Source: Chloroflexota bacterium (GTDB lineage Bacteria; Chloroflexota; Anaerolineae; B4-G1). Taken from it: a stretch of 6,085 nucleotides of DNA. Below the pieces are notes generated by a model that was not told the DNA's origin, made no database searches, and saw only the letters and a program-made list of their open reading frames with translations. The first letter of the stretch is position 1; each line of letters opens with the position of its first letter. The stretch spans positions 1 through 6,085 of the forward strand of contig DSAR01000473.1 in NCBI GenBank assembly GCA_011046405.1, written 5' to 3'. Below are positions 1 through 6,085 of the stretch, piece after piece. The position numbers and the translations under genes are program-made.

Positions 1-30
1 CAGCCTGCTGCCCGTTTGCAGCGGATGGGC

Positions 31-85
31 GGGGGTTTGGGGTGTGTGGCGGTCGCGAAGCGACCGCCACACACCCCAAACCCCC
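31..85. repeat. Perfect 26-bp inverted repeat with GAA loop
   Basis: The left arm (31-56) and right arm (60-85) are perfect reverse complements, leaving only GAA (57-59) as loop. The apex reads GCGAAGC (55-61), a heptamer known to form an exceptionally stable DNA mini-hairpin. The arms are GC-rich with runs of G on one side and C on the other. No T-run follows on either side, so it is not a canonical intrinsic terminator. It could still end transcription from an upstream gene, block exonucleases at an mRNA 3' end, or be one copy of a dispersed REP-like palindrome. The structure is certain; the function is unknown. Confidence 0.93.
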
Positions 86-133
86 ATTCTCCGGCACAGC
101 AAAGGGCTGGTCTGAGTAGTTACTTTAGAGGGA

Positions 134-139
134 TATTAT
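134..139 (+). promoter_or_regulatory. Possible -10 element upstream of elp3
   Basis: TATTAT matches the sigma-70 consensus TATAAT at five of six positions and sits in an AT-rich patch about 60 bases before the elp3 start codon. No good -35 hexamer is visible 16-18 bases upstream (around 110-117). The call rests on one hexamer and its position, so it is tentative. Confidence 0.3.
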
Positions 140-167
140 AGCCGAACGATGCGGAAGAGACAATTGA

Positions 168-204
168 TGAGTAGATGGGGTGAGCAGGTTTGGTGAGTAG
201 ATGG
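168..204 (+). repeat. 11-bp direct repeat spanning the elp3 start
   Basis: TGAGTAGATGG occurs at 168-178 and again at 194-204, 26 bases apart. The second copy contains the elp3 ATG (201-203). The first copy also contains an ATG (175-177), but it is out of frame with elp3. It looks like a short local duplication of the leader and may have altered the initiation region. No strong Shine-Dalgarno sequence precedes either ATG; GGTGAG (192-197) is the closest candidate and is too near the start to be good. Confidence 0.6.
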
Positions 205-1796
205 ATAAACGAGCATCTTTTGATTTGGAGCGGCACGGGGACTTGCTGCGATCTGTTTTGGATGCGGTAGCTGCGGTGCGGCGATGGTCGCCTAAACGCT
301 TGACCTACATCTTGCGCCAGCACCCGTTGCCCAATGGCAAGACGCTGTCCAAAAGCCAACTTCTCGACGGATACGCGCAGTTGTGTGAGCAGATGGACGC
401 TGATCCGGACCCCCGGCTAATTCGCCGCTTGCGGCTCAAGCCGACGCGCACCATCTCTGGCGTGGCGCCGGTGGCGGTGCTGACCGAGCCGTACGCTTGC
501 CCCGGCACGTGTATCTTCTGCCCTGATGTCGCCGGGATGCCCAAAAGTTATCTGCCCGACGAACCGGGCGCGATGCGGGCCGCCAATCACGATTTCGACC
601 CCTACAACCAGACGGCTGCTCGCATCGCGGTGATGTCAGACATCGGTCACAACGTGGATAAGATCGAGCTCCTGATCCTGGGCGGGACCTGGTCGAGTTA
701 CCCGGAGGCGTACCAGGCGTGCTTCGTGCGTCGTTGCCTGGATGCGATGAATGATTTCGAAGCGGAGACGCTGGAGGAAGCGCAGCAGATCAACGAGAGC
801 AGTGAGCACCGAAACGTGGGTCTGGTGGTGGAGACGCGCCCTGACTGCATCACGATCGAGGAGGTGCGGCGCTTGCGCTGGTTGGGCGTGACGAAGGTGC
901 AATTGGGCGTGCAAAGCCTCGACGACGAGATCTTGACCCGTAACCGGCGTGGTCATACCCTCGCCGATACCCGCCGGGCGATGCGTTTACTCCGTTTGGC
1001 CGGGTTCAAGATCGTGGTGCATTGGATGCCCAACCTGTTGGGCGCGACGCCGGAGCGCGACCTGGCCGATTTCCGGCGTATGTGGGTGATGGCGGATATC
1101 CGGCCCGATGAGATGAAGATCTACCCCACGGCGCTTCTGGAAGGGACAGAGCTTTACGAGTGCTGGCAGAATGGATCGTACCAGCCCTACGATGAAGAGA
1201 CGATGGTGGCGCTGCTAGCCCGCTGCAAGACATTGATCCCCCCGTATTGTCGCGTAAACCGGTTGATGCGCGACATTCCCGCGCCCAACATCGTGGCGGG
1301 TGTGAAGAAATCGAATCTGCGCCAGATCGTGCAACAGCGGATGGCGCGAGAGGGATTGGCCTGCCGCTGCATCCGCTGCCGCGAGGTGCGCGGTCGCTCG
1401 GTCGACACCGGTGAGCTGACGCTGGAACGAATCGACTACGAGACCGACGTCACCAGCGAGCGCTTTCTACAATACGTCACGCCGAGTGGACGACTGGCAG
1501 GGTTCCTGCGCCTCTCGCTGCCTCATCCAGGCGCGCCGCGTCCGGTCGAGGGGCTGGAAGGTTGTGCGATGATTCGTGAGATACACGTGTACGGGCCCGC
1601 GTTGGAACTGGGCGCCCGGGGAGAGCAGGCCGTCCAACATGCCGGGTTGGGAACACAATTGATCCAGGAGGCGCGGCGGGTCGCCCGGCAGGCGGGTTTT
1701 CCTCGATTGGCCGTCATCGCCGCCGTCGGCACGCGGGCGTATTACCGCGAACGTGGATTCGAGTTGGTCAATTCCTACATGATTGGCGATGCCTGA
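201..1796 (+). CDS. elp3: Elp3-type tRNA uridine(34) carboxymethyl synthase (radical SAM / GNAT)
   Basis: A 531-residue protein resembling the catalytic Elongator subunit, which uses S-adenosylmethionine and acetyl-CoA to put a carboxymethyl group on C5 of wobble uridine 34 in tRNA. The radical SAM cluster motif CPGTCIFC supplies Cys100, Cys104 and Cys107 (CxxxCxxC). It is followed by family-typical segments such as LLILGGTWSSYP (157-168), VVETRPDCI (209-217), VQLGVQSLDD (233-242) and KIYPTALLEGTEL (306-318). A cysteine cluster CRCIRC (388-393) is a probable zinc site. The C-terminal GNAT domain (about 415-531) carries an acetyl-CoA loop QHAGLGTQL (479-487) and the GTRAYYRERGFEL signature (510-522). 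Length is close to that of eukaryotic Elp3, so the gene looks intact. A stop codon (198-200) immediately precedes the ATG, which makes 201 the earliest possible ATG start. No Elp1 or Elp2 is nearby, as expected for bacterial stand-alone Elp3. Activity is inferred from family membership. Confidence 0.95.
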   Translation: MDKRASFDLERHGDLLRSVLDAVAAVRRWSPKRLTYILRQHPLPNGKTLSKSQLLDGYAQLCEQMDADPDPRLIRRLRLKPTRTISGVAPVAVLTEPYACPGTCIFCPDVAGMPKSYLPDEPGAMRAANHDFDPYNQTAARIAVMSDIGHNVDKIELLILGGTWSSYPEAYQACFVRRCLDAMNDFEAETLEEAQQINESSEHRNVGLVVETRPDCITIEEVRRLRWLGVTKVQLGVQSLDDEILTRNRRGHTLADTRRAMRLLRLAGFKIVVHWMPNLLGATPERDLADFRRMWVMADIRPDEMKIYPTALLEGTELYECWQNGSYQPYDEETMVALLARCKTLIPPYCRVNRLMRDIPAPNIVAGVKKSNLRQIVQQRMAREGLACRCIRCREVRGRSVDTGELTLERIDYETDVTSERFLQYVTPSGRLAGFLRLSLPHPGAPRPVEGLEGCAMIREIHVYGPALELGARGEQAVQHAGLGTQLIQEARRVARQAGFPRLAVIAAVGTRAYYRERGFELVNSYMIGDA

Positions 1797-1807
1797 AAGA
1801 ATGAGGT

Positions 1808-1880
1808 TCTTTGGGATTTCGCATGGTCGCGGTGAAAGATTAGCCACGAATTGCACGAATTAACACGAAAATCCCAAAGA
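1808..1880. repeat. 12-bp inverted repeat, outer partner of interleaved pair
   Basis: The arm TCTTTGGGATTT (1808-1819) is the exact reverse complement of 1869-1880; pairing extends by two more bases (1820-1821 with 1866-1867) if one A is bulged. The 5' arm begins 12 bases after the elp3 stop. The loop is long (about 46-49 bases) and contains the left arm of the second palindrome (1843-1861), so the two pairings cross. There is no T-run after the 3' arm, so it is not a standard terminator. Confidence 0.8.
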
Positions 1881-1907
1881 TTAGTGACAATTCGTGTAAT
1901 TCGTGGC
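1843..1907. repeat. 19-bp palindrome with CCACGAATT motif
   Basis: Arm 1843-1861 pairs with 1889-1907 over 19 positions, 18 of them Watson-Crick and one G-T (1853 with 1897). Three further pairs (1864-1866 with 1884-1886) continue the stem after a small internal loop. Each arm itself holds a near-duplicate CACGAATT unit (1846 onward and 1854 onward), and a third CACGAA lies at 1864-1869. From memory, CCACGAATTACACGAATT-like palindromes recur in intergenic DNA of several bacterial phyla; I could not check this. The stem is followed on the + strand by a run of A, not T. It may be a dispersed repeat, or stabilise the elp3 mRNA 3' end. Confidence 0.85.
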
Positions 1908-2010
1908 AAAAAATTGACCACTTGCTAAGCTAACCAGGCGAACTACCAGAGAGCCAAGAATGAAAGACAGAAAGACAGAATTAGCGTAACGATTGCCCCT
2001 TTTCGGTGTT

Positions 2011-2016
2011 TATAAT
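2011..2016 (+). promoter_or_regulatory. Probable -10 element of the fabH promoter
   Basis: A perfect TATAAT hexamer lies 66 bases before the fabH ATG. No good -35 box is present at 16-18 bases upstream; TTGCCC at 1993-1998 resembles one but is only 12 bases away. A TG two bases before the hexamer (2007-2008) is close to, but not exactly, an extended -10. If it is used, transcription would start near 2023, giving an untranslated leader of about 60 bases containing a run of seven T (2044-2050). Confidence 0.5.
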
Positions 2017-2066
2017 CATGGTTCGTGTCGTAATTGGGTAAGGTTTTTTTAAAGTCGAATTAAACT

Positions 2067-2075
2067 GGAAGGGGG
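2067..2075 (+). promoter_or_regulatory. Ribosome binding site of fabH
   Basis: GGAAGGGGG is a purine-rich Shine-Dalgarno-like tract ending six bases before the ATG at 2082. It supports that ATG as the start and contrasts with the weak site in front of elp3. Confidence 0.75.
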
Positions 2076-2081
2076 TTCATC

Positions 2082-3254
2082 ATGAATCGATACGGGCGAA
2101 TTACCGGGTGGGGAAAAGCGGTCCCTGAGCGTGTTTTGACCAACCACGACCTGGAAAAGATGGTGGATACGTCAGATGAGTGGATCGTCACCCGCACAGG
2201 AATCCGCGAGCGTCACATTGCCGGCGAGGACGAGATGGTATCGACGATGTCGGTGGAGGCTTGCCAGAAGGCGCTGGCGCGGGCGGATGTCGATCCTGAA
2301 GAAGTGGAGCTTATCATTGTCGCGACGTCCACGCCCGATTACTTCTGCCCACCGGTCTCCAGCATGGTGCAACATCAATTGGGGGCGACGCGGGCGGGGG
2401 CGTTTACGTTGGTCGCCGGGTGCACCGGCTTTGTCTATGGATTGGTGACGGCGTTCCAGTTCGTTCAGACCGGGTTGCACGAGAAGGTATTGGTGGTGGG
2501 GGTGGAGAAGCTGTCGCCAGCCGTCGATTGGAGCGATCGCAACACGTGTGTCCTCTTTGGCGATGGCGGCGCGGCCGTCCTGGTGGAAGCCAGCGATCAG
2601 CCTACGGGGATGTTGAGTTGCGAGTTGGGTTCCCAGGGCGAGGATTGGGACGCCTTGATTGCGCCGGGTTACGGGACCGCCCATCCGCTGAACGAACAGG
2701 TGTTGCGTGACAAGATGCAATACCTCCGGATGGACGGGCGACGCGTCTTCAAGTTCGCCACGCGCAAGATGACCGACGCCGTGATCAACGTTGTACAGGA
2801 TAGCGGCTTGAGTTGGGATGACGTGGACTTGGTCATTCCTCACCAGGCCAACTCGCGCATCATCGAACTGGCGGTCCGGCGTCTGGGTATATCGCCTGAT
2901 AGAGTCATGGTCAACGTGGAGCGCTACGGCAATACCTCGGCCGCCTCCATTCCCCTGGCGCTGTGTGATGCAATTGACGAGGGGCGTTTGCAGTCTGGCG
3001 CTCACGTCGTATTGGTTGGATTTGGCGCCGGGCTGACGTGGGCCTCGTTGGCGATGCATTGGCAACCAGAGCGGGATAGCGAACAGCCGATCCGGGTGGA
3101 GGATTGGCCATTGTTGGATAGCCTGTTCCAACCCGTCACGCGGATGAGGAATGCCGTTTGGAGCACACAAGTCAACGCGCGCGCGCGGTTGCAGGACCTG
3201 GCGATAGCCGCCAGGAAACCGATTTACGAGTGGCAAAAACGATTCAAGAATTAA
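2082..3254 (+). CDS. fabH: 3-oxoacyl-ACP synthase III (FabH/KASIII) with C-terminal extension
   Basis: A 390-residue cytoplasmic thiolase-fold condensing enzyme of the KASIII family, which normally joins acetyl-CoA (or a branched acyl-CoA) to malonyl-ACP to begin fatty-acid synthesis. The family N-terminal block DTSDEWIVTRTGIRERHI (29-46) is present. The triad is complete: Cys114 in VAGCTGF, His254 in IPHQANSRI and Asn284 in YGNTSAAS. The glycine-rich LVGFGAGLTWAS near residues 311-322 normally lies close to the end of the protein. E. coli FabH has 317 residues; here about 64 more follow (327-390), rich in Trp, Arg and Lys and without a recognised domain. The start is fixed by a good ribosome binding site and a start matching family N-termini. 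No other fab genes are in view, so the substrate cannot be told from context. A specialised KASIII (for example for a non-standard acyl starter) cannot be excluded. Confidence 0.92.
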   Translation: MNRYGRITGWGKAVPERVLTNHDLEKMVDTSDEWIVTRTGIRERHIAGEDEMVSTMSVEACQKALARADVDPEEVELIIVATSTPDYFCPPVSSMVQHQLGATRAGAFTLVAGCTGFVYGLVTAFQFVQTGLHEKVLVVGVEKLSPAVDWSDRNTCVLFGDGGAAVLVEASDQPTGMLSCELGSQGEDWDALIAPGYGTAHPLNEQVLRDKMQYLRMDGRRVFKFATRKMTDAVINVVQDSGLSWDDVDLVIPHQANSRIIELAVRRLGISPDRVMVNVERYGNTSAASIPLALCDAIDEGRLQSGAHVVLVGFGAGLTWASLAMHWQPERDSEQPIRVEDWPLLDSLFQPVTRMRNAVWSTQVNARARLQDLAIAARKPIYEWQKRFKN

Positions 3255-3303
3255 AGGAATCTCACCATCAACCTGTTCGCATCACGAGCGGCAGGCCAGA
3301 GAT

Positions 3304-3320
3304 CGTTTTGGAAACGCTTT
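3304..3320 (+). terminator. Weak stem-loop between convergent genes
   Basis: CGTTT (3304-3308) and AAACG (3312-3316) can form a 5-bp stem with loop TGG, followed on the + strand by C and a run of four T (3318-3321). It lies about 50 bases after the fabH stop and abuts the stop codon of the opposing gene, the expected place for a terminator. The stem is short and AT-rich, so the call is weak. Nothing better was seen in the 65-bp gap 3255-3319. Confidence 0.2.
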
Positions 3321-3706
3321 TACTCCGAGCAAGTATATCTGCCGCTGTAGAGTGTGGTCTCTCGCCCATCTATCTCGAAGCGGATTTCCATCGTGCCCCC
3401 GACTGGCGCGCGATAGAAGTCAGCCTTGATCTTGCCCTGCCCCCTTGGTCCTGATATGCGAGTGCTAAAGTAGCCCTGGCGCACGTGCCCCCCGCTTTCG
3501 AAGAAGGGCGACCAGGCGAAGAAGCCCGCGTTGATGGGTTCCCCCAGGGCCTCCAAGACTTCGGGATGTCGTTCGACGGTGCGCATGATGCACGTGTACT
3601 CCTCGGTGCTCTTGATGAACAGGCCGAAGAAGAACACCATCACTGCTGGAAAAAGCGATATCAACACAGCTAACTTCAACGCACGCCAAATTCTCTTGAG
3701 GTTCAT
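3320..3706 (-). CDS. Coa1-like single-pass membrane protein
   Basis: A 128-residue protein with a short basic N-terminus (MNLKRIWRALK), one hydrophobic membrane segment (about residues 12-31) and a soluble domain outside the membrane by the positive-inside rule. The soluble part has the layout of the Coa1 family: HPEVLEALGEPINAG (47-61), then YFSTRISGPRGQGKIKADFY (79-98), then a conserved-looking beta segment ending GRETTLYSG (114-122). Coa1 in mitochondria assists assembly of cytochrome c oxidase; the role of bacterial relatives is not established and no oxidase genes are visible here. Its ATG overlaps the TGA of the upstream exported-protein gene (ATGA, 3706-3703), and AGGTGGAG inside that gene's end is a good ribosome binding site. 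Coupled translation is therefore likely. The family call is from motif recall and not from a profile search. Confidence 0.7.
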   Translation of the reverse strand: MNLKRIWRALKLAVLISLFPAVMVFFFGLFIKSTEEYTCIMRTVERHPEVLEALGEPINAGFFAWSPFFESGGHVRQGYFSTRISGPRGQGKIKADFYRAPVGGTMEIRFEIDGRETTLYSGRYTCSE

Positions 3707-6085
3707 TTTTCACTCTCCACCTGCCACACGTGAACCACCGTTTCCCCGAACAGACCGGCCTCACGCTCGGCCACGTAGATGAAGCCGTGCTCACGGTCGT
3801 AGGCCGTGGCCCCGAGGATCGCGCATTCCCCACCGAGCACCACGGCTGGGCTGTAGGCCTCGTAAGGCAACACCTCCCACGGTTCCCTGGCGTCGGCGAG
3901 CACCTCTTTCAGTCCCTCGGGGTCGTAAAAGAGGATCTGGGGCTCATACGGGTAGGCGTGGTATCCGCTGGATGGGGCGCATGGGTCGTCGCCGCATACG
4001 TCTGTCGATCCGTAACAGTTGTCCCCTAGTCCCTTTCTCCCGAATATGAGGATGCCGCTTTTGGAGGCGGTCTCCACCCAGACCCCGCCTTCCCAGTTGT
4101 CCATCGCTCGATAGCCCGGAAAGTGACAGACGCCCGGCGCAGGATTTTCGTTGATGTCTCCCTCGGCTTCCCAGACGCATTCGACCACTTCGGTGTAGTA
4201 CAGCAGGGCCAGCGCGTCCAGGTTCTGCCCCGACGTCGGCTCATCGCCGCCCTCCCACGGCGCGAGCGCGTACAGGGTCGGTCCCTGAGAGCCGCCCAGC
4301 GCCCCGGCCTCACGATGGTTGCCGGCGATGAGCCACTTGCCAGCCAGATGCTCGTCGGCGAAGCTCGCCGGAGCCTGGAAGAGATAGTTGCTGGTTTTGG
4401 CGTTGTGGAAGACGTCGTCGTCCGACGGGCGGTCTCCGATGTGCCATACCCCTTGCGCGCCGGTCAGGTCCAGTTCGCTCCATCCCAGGGAGTCTTGATC
4501 GTGGCCAGCGGTGTTGTACCAATCTCTCAGGTTCCACACGATCTTGTCCACGTTGGGCAGATATTCCAGACCGTCCAGCTCTCGATAGACACAGTCTGTA
4601 GCGTAGGTGCAGTTGTCTTTCCATCCCCCGGTGATGTCGGTCAAGGGTCGCAGCACCGACGCCTTGGGCAGGTCATCGAAGGTGTCAGAGATCACCGGCT
4701 CAGGGATGCTGATTTCGCCGACCAGGTCCTGATGTGCATGGCCTGCTGCGTAGAGCGAGCCGGGGTAACGGTCGTCCGATCCGGGATCGCCTGCGGGGTA
4801 ATAGGCCAGCGCGTGCCCACTGTAGGCCCACTCGTCGCCTGCTGGGTAGGCGAAGGCGCCCAGATAGGTCAGATCGCCCGGCTGGACGAGGTCGCTGGGG
4901 GGTGGCGCTGCGACGTCGTTCCGTAATATCAGCGGCAGATAGACGCGGTAGTTGCCCCGCGCCTGGATGGTGATGGTGTGAGTGTCCATACCGCTGCCGC
5001 TGCCGCCGCAGTTCTCGGCCGCGAGGGTGATGATCTTTGTGCCGGTGGTGGCCCAGGTGTACGTGACGCTGGCGCTCATCTGCCCGGCATCTGGCGCCGG
5101 GTCCCAGGTGTACGTGATGGTTGGTGATGCATCGGAGGGGGTGAGGGAGGCGTGGAAGGCATAGGCCGTATTCGTGTAGCCGGTCGTGGGGCCGCTGATG
5201 GTCACGCCGGTGAGCGGGGTGCAGGTTGCGCCGCCCTGCCAGCGGTTGTAGTAGACGTTGAGCAGGGGAACGAACTCGGCGGTGGCTTTCTGGTTGCCGG
5301 CGGTGGTGGGGTGGCTGTCGCCGCTGGGATAGGCCGAGAAGTTGTTGCTGACGGTCTGGGTGTGTGTGATCTGACTGCCGTTCCAGTAGTGGTGGTTGCC
5401 GACGGGCCGCGCGTCGTAGTCGTTCGTGTCGGGATCGCCGTCGTTGGAGGTGAGCACGTTGTAGTAGTCGAAGACGGCCACGTTGTCGTGGGCGTAACCG
5501 GTGAGCCAGTCGTTCAACAGCCAGTCGTTGAAAGCGCGGGCGTTGGCGGCGTGCGCGGCGTCGGTCTCGCTTTCCATCAGCGGGGGCGCGGTGACGACAA
5601 CGAACAGCTTGTCCTGGCGAATCTCAAAGTAAGTCAATATCTCGTTGTAGACCGCTTTGGCGTTGGCAATGGTGAGCGAGTTATCGGGTTCGGAGAGCGG
5701 CGGGTCGTCGGGATTGCCGTACAGGTTGGAGTTGGGGTAGCAGGACTTGAACATGATGATCTCGTTCTCGCCGCCGGGATCGGAGGCCAGGCGGGCGTAG
5801 GAGGAGTGCTGGTCGTACTCGGTGTAGAGGGCGGCGGTGTAGGTGATGGCATTGGGGCCGGTGAACCAGTCAGGCCAATCTGGAATATCGGTGTTGTTCC
5901 CAATACCGTCCGGCCCCCAGCCATAGTTGGTGTCGCTCACAAAGTAGTTCGCATCGCGCAGAGCGATGCCCAGGCCGCCGTTGCTGTCGTTGAGCCAGTT
6001 TTCGCCGCAGGAGTGGTGGATAAAGATCAGCTTGACCGGCTCGTCGGGCGGGCTGGGGTCTTCGGCGGCCAGGGCCAGGGGCGCG
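3703..6085 (-). CDS. Exported SGNH-hydrolase-like / PKD multidomain protein, 5' partial
   Basis: Reading stays open to the right edge, so the gene is truncated by the window; 793 residues are visible. The GTG at 5940 is internal, not the start. Visible residues 1-8 (APLALAAE) look like the end of a signal peptide with an Ala-x-Ala cleavage site. Next comes an SGNH-like domain (about 17-285): LIFIHHSCGENWL with candidate nucleophile Ser25, a MFKSCYPNSNL block (111-121), and GDSHPTTAGNQKATAEF (255-271) with candidate Asp256 and His258. Residues 290-375 form a PKD-like Ig-fold domain, ending in RVYLPLILRN (380-389), which I associate with Chloroflexota secreted proteins. The rest (about 400-793) begins PGDLTYLGAFAYPAG and is rich in Trp, Tyr, Gly, Asp and paired Cys. 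It is perhaps a beta-propeller-like fold, but I do not recognise it. Substrate unknown; location probably cell surface or extracellular. It overlaps the downstream Coa1-like gene by four bases. Domain edges are estimates. Confidence 0.82.
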   Translation of the reverse strand, partial: APLALAAEDPSPPDEPVKLIFIHHSCGENWLNDSNGGLGIALRDANYFVSDTNYGWGPDGIGNNTDIPDWPDWFTGPNAITYTAALYTEYDQHSSYARLASDPGGENEIIMFKSCYPNSNLYGNPDDPPLSEPDNSLTIANAKAVYNEILTYFEIRQDKLFVVVTAPPLMESETDAAHAANARAFNDWLLNDWLTGYAHDNVAVFDYYNVLTSNDGDPDTNDYDARPVGNHHYWNGSQITHTQTVSNNFSAYPSGDSHPTTAGNQKATAEFVPLLNVYYNRWQGGATCTPLTGVTISGPTTGYTNTAYAFHASLTPSDASPTITYTWDPAPDAGQMSASVTYTWATTGTKIITLAAENCGGSGSGMDTHTITIQARGNYRVYLPLILRNDVAAPPPSDLVQPGDLTYLGAFAYPAGDEWAYSGHALAYYPAGDPGSDDRYPGSLYAAGHAHQDLVGEISIPEPVISDTFDDLPKASVLRPLTDITGGWKDNCTYATDCVYRELDGLEYLPNVDKIVWNLRDWYNTAGHDQDSLGWSELDLTGAQGVWHIGDRPSDDDVFHNAKTSNYLFQAPASFADEHLAGKWLIAGNHREAGALGGSQGPTLYALAPWEGGDEPTSGQNLDALALLYYTEVVECVWEAEGDINENPAPGVCHFPGYRAMDNWEGGVWVETASKSGILIFGRKGLGDNCYGSTDVCGDDPCAPSSGYHAYPYEPQILFYDPEGLKEVLADAREPWEVLPYEAYSPAVVLGGECAILGATAYDREHGFIYVAEREAGLFGETVVHVWQVESEK
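3714..3722 (-). promoter_or_regulatory. Ribosome binding site of the Coa1-like gene
   Basis: Read on the - strand, AGGTGGAG (3722-3715) lies about eight bases before the ATG at 3706, inside the last codons of the upstream gene. It decides in favour of the start that overlaps the upstream stop by four bases. Confidence 0.6.

Noticed and set aside
27..48. Possible G-quadruplex in the G-rich left arm of the first hairpin
   Set aside because: Only three runs of three or more G are available, the fourth being GG; the perfect palindrome is the stronger structure.
1..87. A - strand frame starting at 87 and running off the left edge through the hairpin
   Set aside because: Although preceded by GGAG, its codons are almost wholly the palindrome arms, giving a low-complexity peptide; more likely repeat sequence than gene.
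1960..1989. Nine-codon mini-ORF with a tandem AAAGACAG repeat (1963-1978)
   Set aside because: It lies upstream of the likely fabH promoter, has no convincing ribosome binding site and is too short to judge; the tandem repeat has only two units.
3176..3187. (CG)6 run that could adopt Z-DNA
   Set aside because: It is inside fabH and explained by Ala/Arg codons in a GC-rich genome.
2172..3236. A 354-codon open frame on the - strand opposite fabH
   Set aside because: Its translation is rich in Arg, His, Pro and Gln with no recognisable domain, and it lies wholly inside a clear fabH; it is a GC-driven antisense shadow.
3158..3454. A 98-codon + strand frame overlapping the 3' end of fabH and the 3' end of the Coa1-like gene
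   Set aside because: It overlaps two supported genes, has no clear ribosome binding site and no recognised similarity.
4123..4926. A 267-codon open frame on the + strand opposite the exported-protein gene
   Set aside because: No family motifs, composition typical of an antisense shadow, and the opposite strand has a coherent multidomain protein.

Overview
The window looks like chromosomal DNA from a member of the Chloroflexota, most likely an Anaerolineae-type organism. This is inferred from three things: a free-standing bacterial Elp3 homologue (a lineage in which such proteins are known, e.g. Dehalococcoides); a secreted protein with a PKD-like domain followed by an RVYLPLILRN segment, a style I associate with Chloroflexota exported proteins; and moderately high GC with palindromic intergenic repeats. 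No mobile element, CRISPR array, rRNA or tRNA was recognised.

Layout. Positions 1-200 are intergenic and dominated by a perfect 26-bp inverted repeat (31-85) capped by a GCGAAGC mini-hairpin. On the + strand, 201-1796 encodes a complete Elp3-type radical SAM/acetyltransferase tRNA-modifying enzyme. A 285-bp intergenic stretch (1797-2081) holds two interleaved inverted repeats (12 bp and 19 bp), then a TATAAT promoter element and a strong ribosome binding site. Positions 2082-3254 (+) encode a complete ketoacyl-ACP synthase III (FabH type) with its catalytic triad and an extra C-terminal tail of about 64 residues.

The right half is on the - strand and converges on fabH. A large exported multidomain protein runs from beyond the right edge to 3703; its 5' end is cut by the window. 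It has the end of a signal peptide, an SGNH-hydrolase-like domain, a PKD-like domain, the RVYLPLILRN segment and an unassigned roughly 390-residue C-terminal domain. Its stop codon overlaps by 4 bp (ATGA) the start of a 128-residue single-pass membrane protein (3706-3320) resembling the Coa1 cytochrome-oxidase assembly family. The two - strand genes are probably co-transcribed and translationally coupled.

The two + strand genes are housekeeping in kind (tRNA wobble-uridine modification, fatty-acid initiation). They are separated by repeats and a separate promoter, so they need not form an operon. The - strand pair acts at or outside the membrane. I see no convincing new multi-gene system. The points most worth following up are the modular exported protein with its coupled Coa1-like partner, the interleaved palindromes at 1808-1907, and the FabH tail.
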